A DNA stretch of 64,000 bases, from positions 2,331,501-2,395,500 of the forward strand of contig JAWNZC010000321.1 of the NCBI GenBank assembly GCA_035771165.1. The letters run 5' to 3'. The notes under the pieces are model-generated. The model made no database searches, was not told the DNA's origin, and saw only the letters and a program-made list of their open reading frames with translations. Made by a program: the position numbers and the translations under genes. Numbering within the stretch: position 1 is the first letter of the stretch; each line of letters opens with the position of its first letter. This stretch comes from Paragorgia papillata (Eukaryota > Cnidaria > Anthozoa > Scleralcyonacea > Coralliidae). Shown here piece after piece: positions 46,879 to 59,600 of the stretch.

Positions 46879-47442
46879 TCAAGAAAGCAAAGGCCCAAAA
46901 AATACTCTTGAAAGCTCGGTTTCTTCATATCCATGAAGAAAGTCGTAAGCGGCTGCGAGAAACTCTTCACGACTTATCGTACCATCCCCATCGGAATCAA
47001 TTGCGTTAAAGGATCGGAGGACCTCTGCTTCTGAAATGCTTGGGCCGATTATCCTGAAGTATACTTTGAACTCTTCTACGGAGATATGTCCATCTTTATT
47101 CGTATCGATGGCATCGAATAACGGATTATGGCTGTTGTTAAATTTCTCCTTTTTTCTTTCAGGTGTCATAGACAGAAATTCTTCACTGGCATGCTTCGCT
47201 ATTTCCTCTATTTTTTTTCTTATTCCTGGTTTTAAACCAAGGACATCAGCCACATACATAAGCGCCTTGCGAGATGACTCAGCTTGCTCTTTAGTAATTT
47301 TGCCGTACTCTGCCAGCTTATCAGCCATGAGCTCATAATCCTCACGAGATATGTAGCCATCTTTGTTCACATCCAATCTTGTCATACGGGTTCTCATTTT
47401 TCGCAAGTGATAAGCTTTCTGTTTTTCTGTTACACTTTGCAT
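46879..47442 (-). CDS. Luciferin-binding protein-like EF-hand protein, copy D
   Basis: 187 residues from ATG 47440-47442; intact. Calcium loops DVNKDGYISRED, DTNKDGHISVEE and DSDGDGTISREE are all complete. Within the 187 residues I see one difference from copy B (SEAEVL against SEADVL), although the two are separated by a broken copy and a 3.9-kb foreign block, suggesting recent exchange between units. Confidence 0.8.
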   Translation of the reverse strand: MQSVTEKQKAYHLRKMRTRMTRLDVNKDGYISREDYELMADKLAEYGKITKEQAESSRKALMYVADVLGLKPGIRKKIEEIAKHASEEFLSMTPERKKEKFNNSHNPLFDAIDTNKDGHISVEEFKVYFRIIGPSISEAEVLRSFNAIDSDGDGTISREEFLAAAYDFLHGYEETELSRVFFGPLLS

Positions 47443-47826
47443 GTTGATCAACTCTCGCACAAAATATCTATCGCGTACTTGGCCGTAGTAATGCCAAAGT
47501 ATGACCATGAGTATAGGTCTATATATATAATTCTGAAAGGGCGGGGGAGGGGGGAGAGGCTACCCCCTATTTTTCCAGATCAAGTTTATTTAAGAAACTG
47601 TGCATATAAAAAGAAAATTAAAGAACACATGCAAGCAAAAACTAAGATCGTCTTTTTCCTATGTTATAGAAAAATAAGACTGTGCCAGTTTAGTTGGCTA
47701 AGTATTATCTATATTTGTAATTTTTGACAAGCATTATTAATTGAACAAGAAAATGCTTTTAGACTGCGGAATGTGCCCATTTTGTGCATAATGGATATGA
47801 TTTCTCTGACGTTTTAACGTAGTATA

Positions 47827-49289
47827 CAGGGGCGGATCTAGCCTAAAATATGACCGTGGCCCACAATCTAGGGGGGTCCAGGGGCATGCCCCCCCGGGAA
47901 ATTTTGAAAATTAGAGTCTCTGTAAACGTATTTCCTGCATTTTGAGAGAGATCTAGAGTAATATTGTAGGATCGTTTTGTACATGATTTTCACCGAGATC
48001 TTTGTAAAAATTTTACACAAATCAAAATTTTTCTTTTCTCTTTCAAGCCAAGATCTTCTAATTATTCAATAAAATGTTTAGAAGTAATTGATCCAATATG
48101 AATCGTATGTTTAACGGGTTTTGTGTGACATATAAACTAACCAGTCAAGCAGCTATGTATCCTTTGGTCATTACTTAGAATTCTATTGAGTATATTCTGT
48201 CTAATGGCAGCCAATTTTTACTTTCAAGAATAATCAAAGCAACCCTGCTAGTGTAATATTAATATTAACAATTTATAGGTATCAGCTAGCATTTGTCAGA
48301 TCACTGTTTAGAAATCCAGGTCAGGAAATGTAGTCCTTTTACGTTTTATACTGAGTGTCTTTCCCTTGATAAAGCGACGACTGACAAGTCTCTTATCTTG
48401 CAGATAATATTTCAAAGTTGAACCATGATAAAAATGCCGTGTTTCAGTCGATGAGAATTATAAACAATGTAATGAGAGAGAGAGAGAGAGGTCGCGGCTC
48501 TCAGTTTGATCTCATGCTTGTTCTTCAATTTGATCAATGCTTTAAAGATTTATATATCCTGAGTAACACCACACAGCTTTATGGCTTTTATAGTAACACA
48601 GAATTCCGAGCAGAATTCGATTTTAGTAGAGAGGAATTCATGCTATAAATAAAGAAATCAAACAAACCAACATCTCTTCAGTTCCTTAATTTTCTTGTGA
48701 ACTATCATCTAGTATTCCAACTATCTGTCACAGGCACAATCATTTCCCTCTATACAGGCATTCTTGAATATCACTCTGAAGAACTCGGTCAAGGCAGACT
48801 GACGTGCACTACCGACTACGGGAGCCGACTAGATTATTTCGCAATAAAATTGTAACAAGATATGGCAAGGGTGGCTGACCGTGGCTCCCGCCAAATTCAG
48901 CCACTCTATTCTGGCTATCTGATTGGTTTGCACCCCTTAATAGTCCGCTGACCGTGGCTGAATTTAGCAGAAGTTGGTGGTATATTTATAAAGTGGAACC
49001 TGTCTATGTTCGGTAACTTTTTCGGCCACTCTCGCCACGTCCTCGGCCTTCTATCTACCTGAGACCGATTGCAGGCGCAACAGAATGTTAGTAGAGATGC
49101 GAAAATTCAAGAACTCCGCTGCAATTTTAGATTTTGGCAATCAATTTAATATTGTTACGGTGGCTAATTTCGTTCTTACTCTATCGATTTTTTTTGTTAT
49201 TATTTAATTATATTATTATAATCTGGAATAATTAGGGAAAATCTGACCGTGGCTCAAGCCACGGTCGCACCCCTCTAGATCCGCCCCTG
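47827..49289. mobile_element. Non-autonomous hAT-like element, 1.46 kb
   Basis: Ends CAGGGGCGGATCTAG and CTAGATCCGCCCCTG are perfect inverted repeats of a kind common in hAT elements. GTATA is directly repeated at both borders; other units have this site uninterrupted (ACGTAGTGTATAGCTGC), which fixes the insertion point. No transposase; short GA repeat at 48473-48490. Confidence 0.8.
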
Positions 49290-50267
49290 GTATAGCTGCA
49301 AAATTACGAAGTTTGATGTATTTTTGTGTGTAAAAGATAATTATATTTATTTATTTATTTATTTAAACAAAAAAAAGCATTAATAATTCATATAAATAAA
49401 AAGAAAAGTTCTGTTTTGTTGCTATGGAAACCAGAACCTTCTTAAGAGTTAAGGAAAGTGTCTTATTGCTTTCTCCAATCTTTGTTATATATAGGACTGA
49501 AATATTATTGCTTTCTCCAATCTTTGTTGTATATAGGACTGATGGCGTTAAAAGAACTCTTGGTTATTGAGATTGACCTGCTTCAAAATGAAGCAACTCT
49601 CTCAGAATAGGCATATATATGTTAATTCCCCCAGGCACACATAGATTTAGGCCAAACTGTTTAAACGTGGTTTCAAGGAAAGCTTGGTATACATGTAGTC
49701 TTTCGATCTATATAAGAGGGTGCACTTTTAGCATCGCCAATGGTTTTAAATTACAAGTACCTCATAGAGACAGGCCTTACTAATGTGGTAAAGATTGAAC
49801 AAACTGTTCTCTCTGCCCCTAAATCGAAAAATCGGAAGAAATTGTTTTTTACTGTATTCAACAACAATTTAGAAAACAGTAATACAGTGATATTATCAAG
49901 ACAAAACCAATTATCCTTCTAATATCTTCAAAACAATAATTAATTGAAACTTTAATATATACAAAGATTCCTGCTGCTCAATAGACGCTGTCTTTGTGTA
50001 GTGTTTACTGTTTGTCACGTTTGATTGTTCTACAAACAGAAAGCACACAAGCTGTGCTGATTTCTAGATTTAAAAATCGATCCAAAATATCTTGCTCAAT
50101 TTAACGTTACATTAAGTTACATTTCTAAATATGATTGGTGAGATTAAAGACAAGCTTTTTCTAGCGTTAAAAATCAACGTAGATTCCAATCATGTATATT
50201 GGCGTGACGTGGCGTCGCATACGACTCTGCATAGCCCAAGAGTTAAGTTCTCAAAATTAGCTTTAAT

Positions 50268-51274
50268 CCTTCTCGTCCGGCTCTATAGTCATCCGCTACC
50301 AGTGACGGATCGGGGACGGGATCACTTTGATTGTTGTGAACCTGTGAGGTTTTGACCAAATTTACCCCCCTAGGGCTTAAAATGATCCTGAATGATCCCT
50401 TTTTAAAATGAGACCTTTATAACGATATGCCATGAAGTATTACCCGAGCTCTGACCTGAGCCCGCAGCTCTGAACATCCCGTGAGCAAAGATCGAGCATG
50501 GTCGATGTTGACAAGAAGAAAAAGGCTTTTATTTGTCAATATATAAGCGAAAACAACGAAAATTTAGGCTCTAACAACTCCTAAAGTAAGTGTAAGCATT
50601 TGTTTGTTGTAATTATTTCGTAGATTAGCAATAATTTGGTAAAATTTGACGAAAACCAACTCGGCCGATGGTAATTTACCGAACAAAATTCGCCGAGAGT
50701 TGTCGGCGAGTTGGCGGCGTTGTAATGGCAAACTGGAGTAAATATCACTCAAAATAACTTAAAATCTGAATAGCTGACTTAAAAACGATCTTACTGATGT
50801 ATTATGGTCGTATGTTCTTGTATAATTCTGTTTTAATTTGTAAATTTCAATATAAGTTATATGATCGCGCGCGGCCGCACCATGGGGGGTCACAATGGGG
50901 GGTCTCAATGGAAAATCATAAAAAATCAGTATAATATTTGCTTTTTATTGTATTGCTTTAATTTTTTCAATTTGAATTTGTGAAATGCTGCTTTTCATTT
51001 TACATGATCCAAAGTTTGGTGTAAAGTCATTTCTCATTAAATATTTAACATTTTTTGGATTATAATAATATTATTAATAATAGTAATTAGCATAAATTAG
51101 CATAATTTGCAAAATGGGTTGTCTGACAAGACCCGAAAACCCAAAATTTGAATAGTAGAGGTAAAAACGATTCAAATGATATATTATGGTATTATTTTTG
51201 TGTTATTATGCCATGTTAATTCACAAATTGCCAAGACCACCTGCTGTGAGTGGTTTTCGACCCGGACAAGAATG
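50268..51274. mobile_element. Non-autonomous ~1-kb DNA element, copy 2
   Basis: Inverted copy of 19703-20670. It is inserted in the TTAACTGAAAATCG site of the array unit, replacing ACTG with the element and leaving no clean duplication. Confidence 0.8.
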
Positions 51275-51627
51275 AAAATCGTTTAGAAGAACTATTTTAA
51301 CAGCAAAACATATACATGTGTAGCAAATTTAGTAAACAAATGCATTGTTTAATTACTGTTGGTAAAATTGATTGAATACAACAATGACTATCACAATATA
51401 ACACAATGTTATATGCATGCACTACGTCTATAAAGTATCCTGTTTGAATATAGTATATGAAAGTCTAATCCTTTTACAGTTAAATCATAGCACATAAACA
51501 CATTATTTAATCAGTTTTGTTAAAATTGATTAAAAACAAAAATAACCGATCAGATAAGACCACAATGTTATATACTCCTTCTATAGACTGTATACTATAG
51601 TATGTAAGTCTAGTCCTTTTACAGCAG

Positions 51628-51900
51628 TCAAGAAAGCAAAGGCCCAAAAAATGCTCTTGAAAGGTCGGTTTCTTCATATCCATGAAGAAAGTCGTAAGCG
51701 GCTGCGAGAAACTCTTCACGACTTATCGTACTATCCCCATCGGAATCAATTGCGTTAAAGGGATCGGAGGACATCTGCTTCTGAAATTATTGGGCCGATT
51801 ATCCGGAAGTATACTTTGAACTCTTCTACGGAGATGTGTCCATCTTTATTCGTATCGATGGCATCGAATAACGGATTATGGCTGTTGTTAAATTTCTCCT
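51628..51900 (-). pseudogene. Luciferin-binding protein-like gene, copy E (3' half, frameshifted)
   Basis: Covers only the region of the last two EF-hands. An extra G at about 51759 (AAAGGGATCGG) shifts the frame, and the gene ends abruptly at 51900, where unrelated sequence starts. This marks the right end of the array. Confidence 0.8.
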
Positions 51901-53654
51901 GGAAGAACAAGTCATTCACCTGCGAAGTCTTGCATGGATTTCTTCGGTTAGCTTGAGCAACATTGAAGAAAACAAATTAAAATACGTAGAAGAAGAAATA
52001 TTCTCGATCGGTAGTTTATGCACACCTGAAGCACTATAAAAGAACGTCTGCGAAGGAGACTACCTGGACCTGCTACATTTCGCAAACACTTGTAGCCTTT
52101 TCAAAAATTTCCGCACGGATTTATTTATATGAGCGGCACGAACATAATTAAAATACCATTCTTCGTAAATTTCGTGAACTTCTAAGCTAAACTACTCGAA
52201 ATATTAACTTTCAAGTAAACACACTCTGCATGTATACTAGCCGCTCTCTTGTTGTTCACCCCATTTCCGTCTGGCTTGTGTTTACATCTTTTATTTCACT
52301 GACGCTCATAACTTCAACGCTTGTTTATCTGCATGTGGTGAAAGAGGATAATCGAAATAGCACTCTTCAAAAATTCGGTGAAGTTCTTCTGAAAATATTC
52401 GTGATTTCAAGTGCCGTGAAGTGCGCAGATAATTTTCAGACTTTGGAAATGTAATGTCAAGTCAAAACATTATTCTTCGTAAATTTTGTAATGTTCTAAG
52501 CTAAACGTTTCGAAATATTAGCTTTCGATTAAACAAGTTTTACACAACAACGCTTGCCTCGTCGCTCGGCAAGAGGCTGGCGTTTAATTTTAGCAGTGAT
52601 CAATGCTGTAATGTCATTCGCTCCCCACCAATGGCTGCTCACTCGAGGAGTTTGGGACCGACCCTAACAACGGCTGCGAGGGAGCCTATTAACTTATCTG
52701 CTGTAAACGACACAAATTATAATATTTTTAATGCAAATTGCGAGCCATTTTCGATCCAGTTCTTGGAAATATATATCAGTGACACAATGTATGATCTACA
52801 AGTGGATATCTATATAAAATAACACAGGGTTGTTACAAATTCCAGTTTGTTCGGTGGTAAAATGAAGTAGATTCTGAACAGGTTTGACAGGCACGATGGC
52901 AAATGTCACACACCTGCTCGACGTCACAGACCTGCTCGAGTAAGCTTCGGGTGACACTCGGAAAGTGCTCATTAATTCAACTTCAAACTCCAATATATCT
53001 TTTAAACTATATTTACGGTACCGATGTAGAAATTTTATAGCGTGCTTGCACCACGATTATCTTTCAAATAAAAGCAAGTTTGATTTCTGGTCGCATGTGT
53101 CCAATTCGTCTTATTCGAAAGAACACATCAAATGACAATGTAACTTCTTTTGTAGAGTTTCATTTACTTGCTTTGCTTTTGGGATATTCAGTTGGTTTGA
53201 TATGCAAATTTAGTGACAACTTGAAGTCACACGTGCATAACGACTTATCAAAGAAAAATATATTCCTTTGATATTATTAAACAGACTCACTTGAAAACTT
53301 ACATGTTTGATGTTCTGGGGGAAACACTAGTACTTGCTCATGATTGCTTCGGTTCGAATTAGACTTATAGATTCTGTTTGCATGGAAACCAATCGGAGTT
53401 AGGCTGGCCTAAAAAAATTCAGTACGGTCTAGCAGGCGACCTGAGATTAAGCCGACGTGAACAGAATCTTTTAGGCCGGACTCATGAAAACAAGCTACAG
53501 TAAAAACACTACAATCGACCTAAAGTCAGTCCGACCTGACCTCATGTAAACACCCCGACACCGTTGCGACCAAATGGAAACCAGGCTTAAATGCCAACCA
53601 TGCAGCAAACAAAATTTCAAGGCTTACATTCGATAGTTACATAAACTAACAGCA
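51901..53654. other. No gene; MITE-like piece
   Basis: Unique-looking sequence without a credible gene. 53385-53590 is probably a foldback relic ending in CCAAATGGAAACCAGGCTT, the end motif of the family seen at 33045. CTTTGGAAAT-type reading frames around 52230-52450 lack any recognisable domain. Confidence 0.4.
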
Positions 53655-56600
53655 TTATCTCTCTTTAACAGAAGAATAGTTAAAAGAAAATATTTTCGAT
53701 AATCTCGCAGTTTCTTTCGAAGAAAGAGGCACTTTCCCTGTTGTCCTTATTTCCTCAACGTGTTTCCAGTTTGCAAAAGACTTTGCAATGTCTTTCTCGT
53801 TTGAAACCAACGTTTGTTTATCTCCGACGCCTTGCAAACCTTCCCTAGCTTGGTTTATATCTTGTCTTGGTTCTTTCCTAAATGTTGCTGCTAATCTCAG
53901 TGAACGCATCGATTGTTCCAGGTCATTAGGTGGCATGAAAAAATTAGGAATGGAGTGCAGGTTTTGGCTGCGGGTTCAAATTAAGGTAAAATATGTGTAT
54001 AAAGGAGCCTGAAGAATGCGTATAGGTAAATAAAGAAATATAAATAGAACGAAAATTAATTTAAAAAAACGAAATGTCGGTAACGAAATTTACCAGGAAC
54101 ATATAAAATGGAAGGAGTGAAGAAACGTATAAGGAAGAAAACAACTAACAAAACAAAACAAAACAAAAACTTTCAACTTTTAAAGGTCAACTCAAGGCAA
54201 ATTATTTTTCCGGCTTGTTATATGCGCCAAAGTATATGGAGAATACGAAAATGATGATAAAAAATTGAAGCAAACCGTACTTTTTGTAGTATTCTAAAAA
54301 AAGCCGTTTGTATAAAGAGTCTGGCACTAGCAAGTTTGTGACGTAAACAGTTGAACCTGGACGGTTGAAATCATAAGAAAAGCTGATTTATGATGAATGT
54401 AACTTGTGCAAGTTTCTAACCGCACATGTATTAAAGTATTTGACGCTTTTCGAGTGTTTTTACTTTAAAATCGTTCCTAGTGCCAGACTCTTTATACAAC
54501 ACGGCTTTTTATAAAAATACTTCAAAATTCGTCGATTCAACATCCCAAAATCAACGGGAAAAAAGTTTTTTTCAAGTTTTTTTCATCATATTCGGATCCT
54601 ACGTGCTGTAATACATATATAAAGCTAAAAATGTAATTTGCCTTGATTTGACCTTTAACTGACATCATAAGAGACATAAAAAGTGACATTACATGCACAA
54701 AGACATTATAAAAAAGACGTACATTATATAATAAAAATTCAAACGATAATAAAAATGAAACTAATGTAAGAATTAAGAATCAAGATGGTTAATGAGAAAT
54801 AAAGAAAGAATATAGTATACAACAAAGAATATTATTTGGTGATGAAAAGCAAGAGAAACTATTTTTAACTGTAATTTTAAAATTCCATACAGTATGGTTT
54901 TACGATTTAAATGCTAAAAAGGATACGAAGGCACCATGACATGATCTTGTTGTTTTGAAATGGGTCTGTTAAGAGGTAGTACTAACGGTTCTGTCTCAGT
55001 TTTATCCTTGTTAGTTGACTTTGCTACTTCAGCATCCTTACCAGGCACAATAACTGAACTCCTTTCTACCTCAGTAACACTGGTAGATGCCAAAATACCT
55101 TTATCAGTACCACCATCATGTGCGGTTCTATCAGTGGTTATCTCTTCGTCAGAATTATTCTTTCCTTCCTTAAAAACATTCTTTAATTTCTGAAGGTTCT
55201 CTCTCGTTATCACCGACTGTGCGTCGGCCATATTGCTTGAGCTGTTCAATTGTTCCGTTATGTTATGCTCATCAGTATAACGCTTTGGTACACCACAATC
55301 AAAGAAGCTATCCAAGGACCCTTCTTCAGAAACTTCTGTTAAGTCTACACTAACTTTATTGTCGTGTACTGCTTGATTTTCATAATTTTGACAATAGCTA
55401 GCAGAGTTATGATTAAGAATATCATTAACATACGAAGGATGATCATTGTTACAACTGCTAATATCAACGCTGGGACGATCATCATCATTACTATCATCAC
55501 CAGTATCATCAATACAATGATTTTTATGGAGCTGATTATTGTCGTGATCACCATCCTTGAAATAATTACCATCACTCACGTTATCGTCATCCATGTAGTC
55601 GTTTGTGACGTCATTTTCTACCAAACAATGCCGCTTGAGTTTTTTTTCACCAGACAAAGATTTATCCCAAGATCCTGAAGTGTTAAGAGGAGCATCATGT
55701 ACTGACGGATATGGTTGGTCGTCGTTAGGACAGTTCAACTCGACTACTTTCATTAAACTATCGTCCATAACCTCATTAGTTTTTGTTTCGTGGTAGTAAA
55801 TCTTGTGCACTTCTTCTTCTAGGCTTTTAGAAACAGATGGGTTGGTTGGAAACATTTCATTGCTGTTCATCAATCGTTGTTTTAATTTTTCTTTCATAAG
55901 CTCAAGTTCGCTCATGTTTTGCCTGAGCCACATCACGACCACGGAATCAGAATATGAAAACAAAAAGAGTTACAATTATTACGAACTCATGATCATAACT
56001 TCTACAAGACTTTTATATATCGACTACAACCTCCATTGCGACATCAGCAACAAAAACAACAATCTCGTACCCACTTTTATTAAAGAACCTGGGGCACGAG
56101 GTTGCAAAAGCAAATTATTAAGAGGAGAATTTTTTTCTATGTCACGTATTTTCGGTCAAAAACGCCCAAAACTCTAGAACTTTTTAGCGTACCACTCAAA
56201 CCTCCTTATTTTAGCATTATTGTGTAGCTTATAGAATCAACAAACTTTATGAAAAGATAAAAAAAAATCATAATTGTGAAGGTATATCTGCTACAGAAAT
56301 GTTGAATTTGCCATATTTACAGCAACCAATGCAAAATTTGCTCGTGTTCAAACAAAACCTCTTTATTTTAGCATTATTGTGTAGCTCGTACAAACAGTTA
56401 ACAAACATTTTAAGTACATGTTGAGAAACATATCAAAAAATAAAAAATCTATAATTATGAATGTAGAAAGGATCAGTAAAACTCAGCTTTGAACGTATGT
56501 TATAGTTAGTTAGTTAGTTCTATGTTAATTCTCCTCTATAGAGCTAGAACTTGCTAGGACTTGCATTCACGAATATAACGTCCCATTAACGTATGGTGTT

Positions 56601-59600
56601 AGAATAAAACACCATTTAAGGACCAATTTAGTACTAAACAGCAGCAATGAACAACCAGAGAAACGACAGCCAAGAACATCATTTGAAGATAAATAAGTAC
56701 AAAGTAAAAGTATATACATAACAAAATGAACAATACCAAGAAGCTAATTCGCTCAACAATAGTATGTGAAGAACGCCTATATATTGATCTCTAATTGGCG
56801 GATATTAAAAGAAGAGTGATCTTCGATTAGCAGAAAGGAATAATCATTGATTTTAGAGGAAACCTGATTGGCTAACTTTAACTGCCGCAGTGCGGCTTGT
56901 CCCAAAGTTTGTTTGTCTGTAACAGAGTTTGTTTCACTTACCTTAATTGACGAAGAAGAAAAGATTTTGAGCTATCCGGTGCTTCGACATAAGGCAACAG
57001 ATTAACTGCTGGATCGCCAGTTTGAAGGCTCACTTCGTTCGTAGTTTTTGAGAAACAAATAAATTTTTCAGAAAACTTGTCTCTCCTGCTTTCGTCTGAG
57101 TATTCTATAGTCTTTTTCTGAAAAGTAAAAAATTAAAATTAAAAACATGCTTGCTTATTATCTAAATTTTGCTTGTAATATCAACACGATAGTAAGAAGG
57201 TCGTGAAGAGGTGTGCACGCGGGCAGGCCCAAACGTTTCTCAGCAATCATAACATGACCCTCAACAACCTTGTACCCAGAGCCTTTATGGATTCTTGGAT
57301 TTCTGTAAACTTCGACCAAAAACTACATGCAGGGCTCCTAAGTTATAGCGAGAATAGCTCCCAGGTTAAATAATTTTTTATGTCTTTAAAACCAGCACTG
57401 GGGCAGTATCAACCTTCAGTTTGTACTAGCAACAGTTCGCATCTAGATTCTAGAAGTGAACAAAGTTTTTGTTGAAACAACATTTTCGATTCAGTCAGAT
57501 TTTTAAATTGATATCTAAAGCGAATTTATTCACGTCCAAAACTAGCTGCGAAGCAGGCTCTCTGGGAGGGGCGGGCGCGGAGTAGGTGGAGTTGAAAGAG
57601 AGCCTGCTACTGAAGCAGTAACTTTTTGGATTTATGCGTACAGAATGTACGTAAAATTCCCATTGGCTAATCCCTTTTAATTAGTAACTTACGCCTGGTG
57701 TTTCTGCAAAATATCGCATGACGCTCTCAACTTGTCGGTCATTTGATTCATTGCGTGAATGTGTTTATATAACACATTCACTAAACACATTCACGCAATG
57801 AATCAAATGACCAACGTTTCCCCATTTTAAAAATATTTCCCGTTTAGCTAAAAACTAGACATTTCTACTCCAAATAGCATTTTCCAATAGCTTCTGAAAC
57901 TGACACTGACAGTAGCGACCATCAACATTTGAGGTAATAGTATATATATATATATATATATATATACTATAAGTGGGCTTACCTCAAATGTTGATGGTCG
58001 CTACTGAGCTTTCATTTGATCATAGCCACTGGAAAGGGAGAGGGCTGTGAAACTCCGCTCTGAAACAATAGAACTTCCGGTTTGATGTTAAAAATCTCAC
58101 GCCTGAGCGTCACGTGATCTTGAACCGGCATGGCCAGTGTATTCTTTTATATGGCTTACATTAGATTATAACTTTGTTCTTCGTTAAACGGCACGATGTC
58201 GGTTATGGTGACTTCTAAAAATCCACAAGAAACATGATATTTACAAGTCCAAAGGAGTACCCTTGTATTTCGTTAACAAAATTCGGTAGGAATTCGGTTT
58301 TTGACGACCTACGAACTTAAGACAGCGAAGGTGCTGTATAGTGTATACTGTAGCCGTCATTTTTATGACAAATTTTATATTTTACATTGATTCTGCGTTA
58401 ATTTTAGATATTAGTTTATTCAATAATATGATTGTGTGCACAAAGAAATCACCTCAAAAAGATCGGATTGGTTTTAACAGGACCGTGAGAGTTTTTAAGT
58501 CGCGCATTTCTCAAATAAAATATATATGGTGGTGCATCGTTGTGTAGATGATCGGCGTTCGGTTTCATGATGGACTTTATCGTGACATTAAAATGTCATC
58601 CCTTGAACATTACACAATCGTATCAAGCGCTAACTCATGCATGGCTCACTCAAATAATTCACTCTGGCATTGTGAGCAAATTAGCCGTAGCGCGAACTAT
58701 TTTCTCCCCGCCGGACTAATTATTGTAAACAAACATTTATAAGATTCTCAGCTACAAAAATCTGGGAAAATATTCCCAGTGATTTAAAAACCCTTTCTGT
58801 TTCAATGTAAAAAATATTAAGTCACCAAGGTTGATCTGAATTTCATTCTCGTATTATACAATGTCTATTTTCTTACTTCGACACGATCTTAATATTTCAT
58901 CCTCTGCTGATCCCCAACTTATTAATATGTCAAGGCAGTGATTAAACTCGAAAGCTTTATACTTTAATTACACTCTCACATATGTATATTCTTTCATAAA
59001 ATATTTTGTTTTATATTTAACTCTGATTTATTTATGTATCACTATGTAAACCTTGTATTTTTCATTGTAAGTATTAAAAATAGTGTGAATAAATTGAAAT
59101 TATCATAAATCGCCACATGTCTTACAAATTATTAATAAAAGAAAACCAAGGAACAACGCAGTCGAAAAGCATTTGTCGTCTCCGTGCCATTATTAAATCG
59201 GAGTTTTGCACTTTTGTTGTTAGATGGCAATGTTTCTTAATACTTTAGTTATTCTAATAAACTGATACGCATACGACAATTGCCAGTCCTCACCGTTGTT
59301 TATGAAACGCAATACACCAGACATTTAGTGCATTTAATATTCAATGAAGGCAACTCAACTTACGACATATAATTTAGCACAACCATTCATATTAAGACAA
59401 AAGCGAATTTTAGTTTTAGTTGTACTGTTGGCAAAACAGTATTGTATCATTATTTTACCTCGGCTCTCACCGTGTTCGGTCCGACCATTGATCGTTTATT
59501 CGAATTTACTGCACTTTATTAAATATTCTTTGCAAAGGGAGTTTTCATGAGGGACCATCTATGCATATAATGTCCAAATGAAGTGGAATTTATATCGAAA

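Larger units (their letters stand above)
33362..51900. repeat. Tandem array of ~2.36-kb units, each with an EF-hand gene
   Basis: Stop codons of successive gene copies lie at 35702, 38065, 40542, 44527, 46879 and 51628 on the minus strand. Spacing is 2363, 2477, 3985, 2352 and 4749 bp. The deviations are explained by inserted elements: an extra 97-bp MITE at 39378-39474, a block at 40581-44470, and two transposons at 47827-49289 and 50268-51274. Most unit sequence, coding and non-coding, is almost identical between copies, so duplication was recent or the units are homogenised. The first unit is entered at 33362 and the array breaks off inside a gene at 51900. Confidence 0.9.

Noticed and set aside
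48418..48648. 76-codon frame inside the 1.46-kb hAT-like element
   Set aside because: No similarity to a transposase; contains a simple GA repeat; likely chance.
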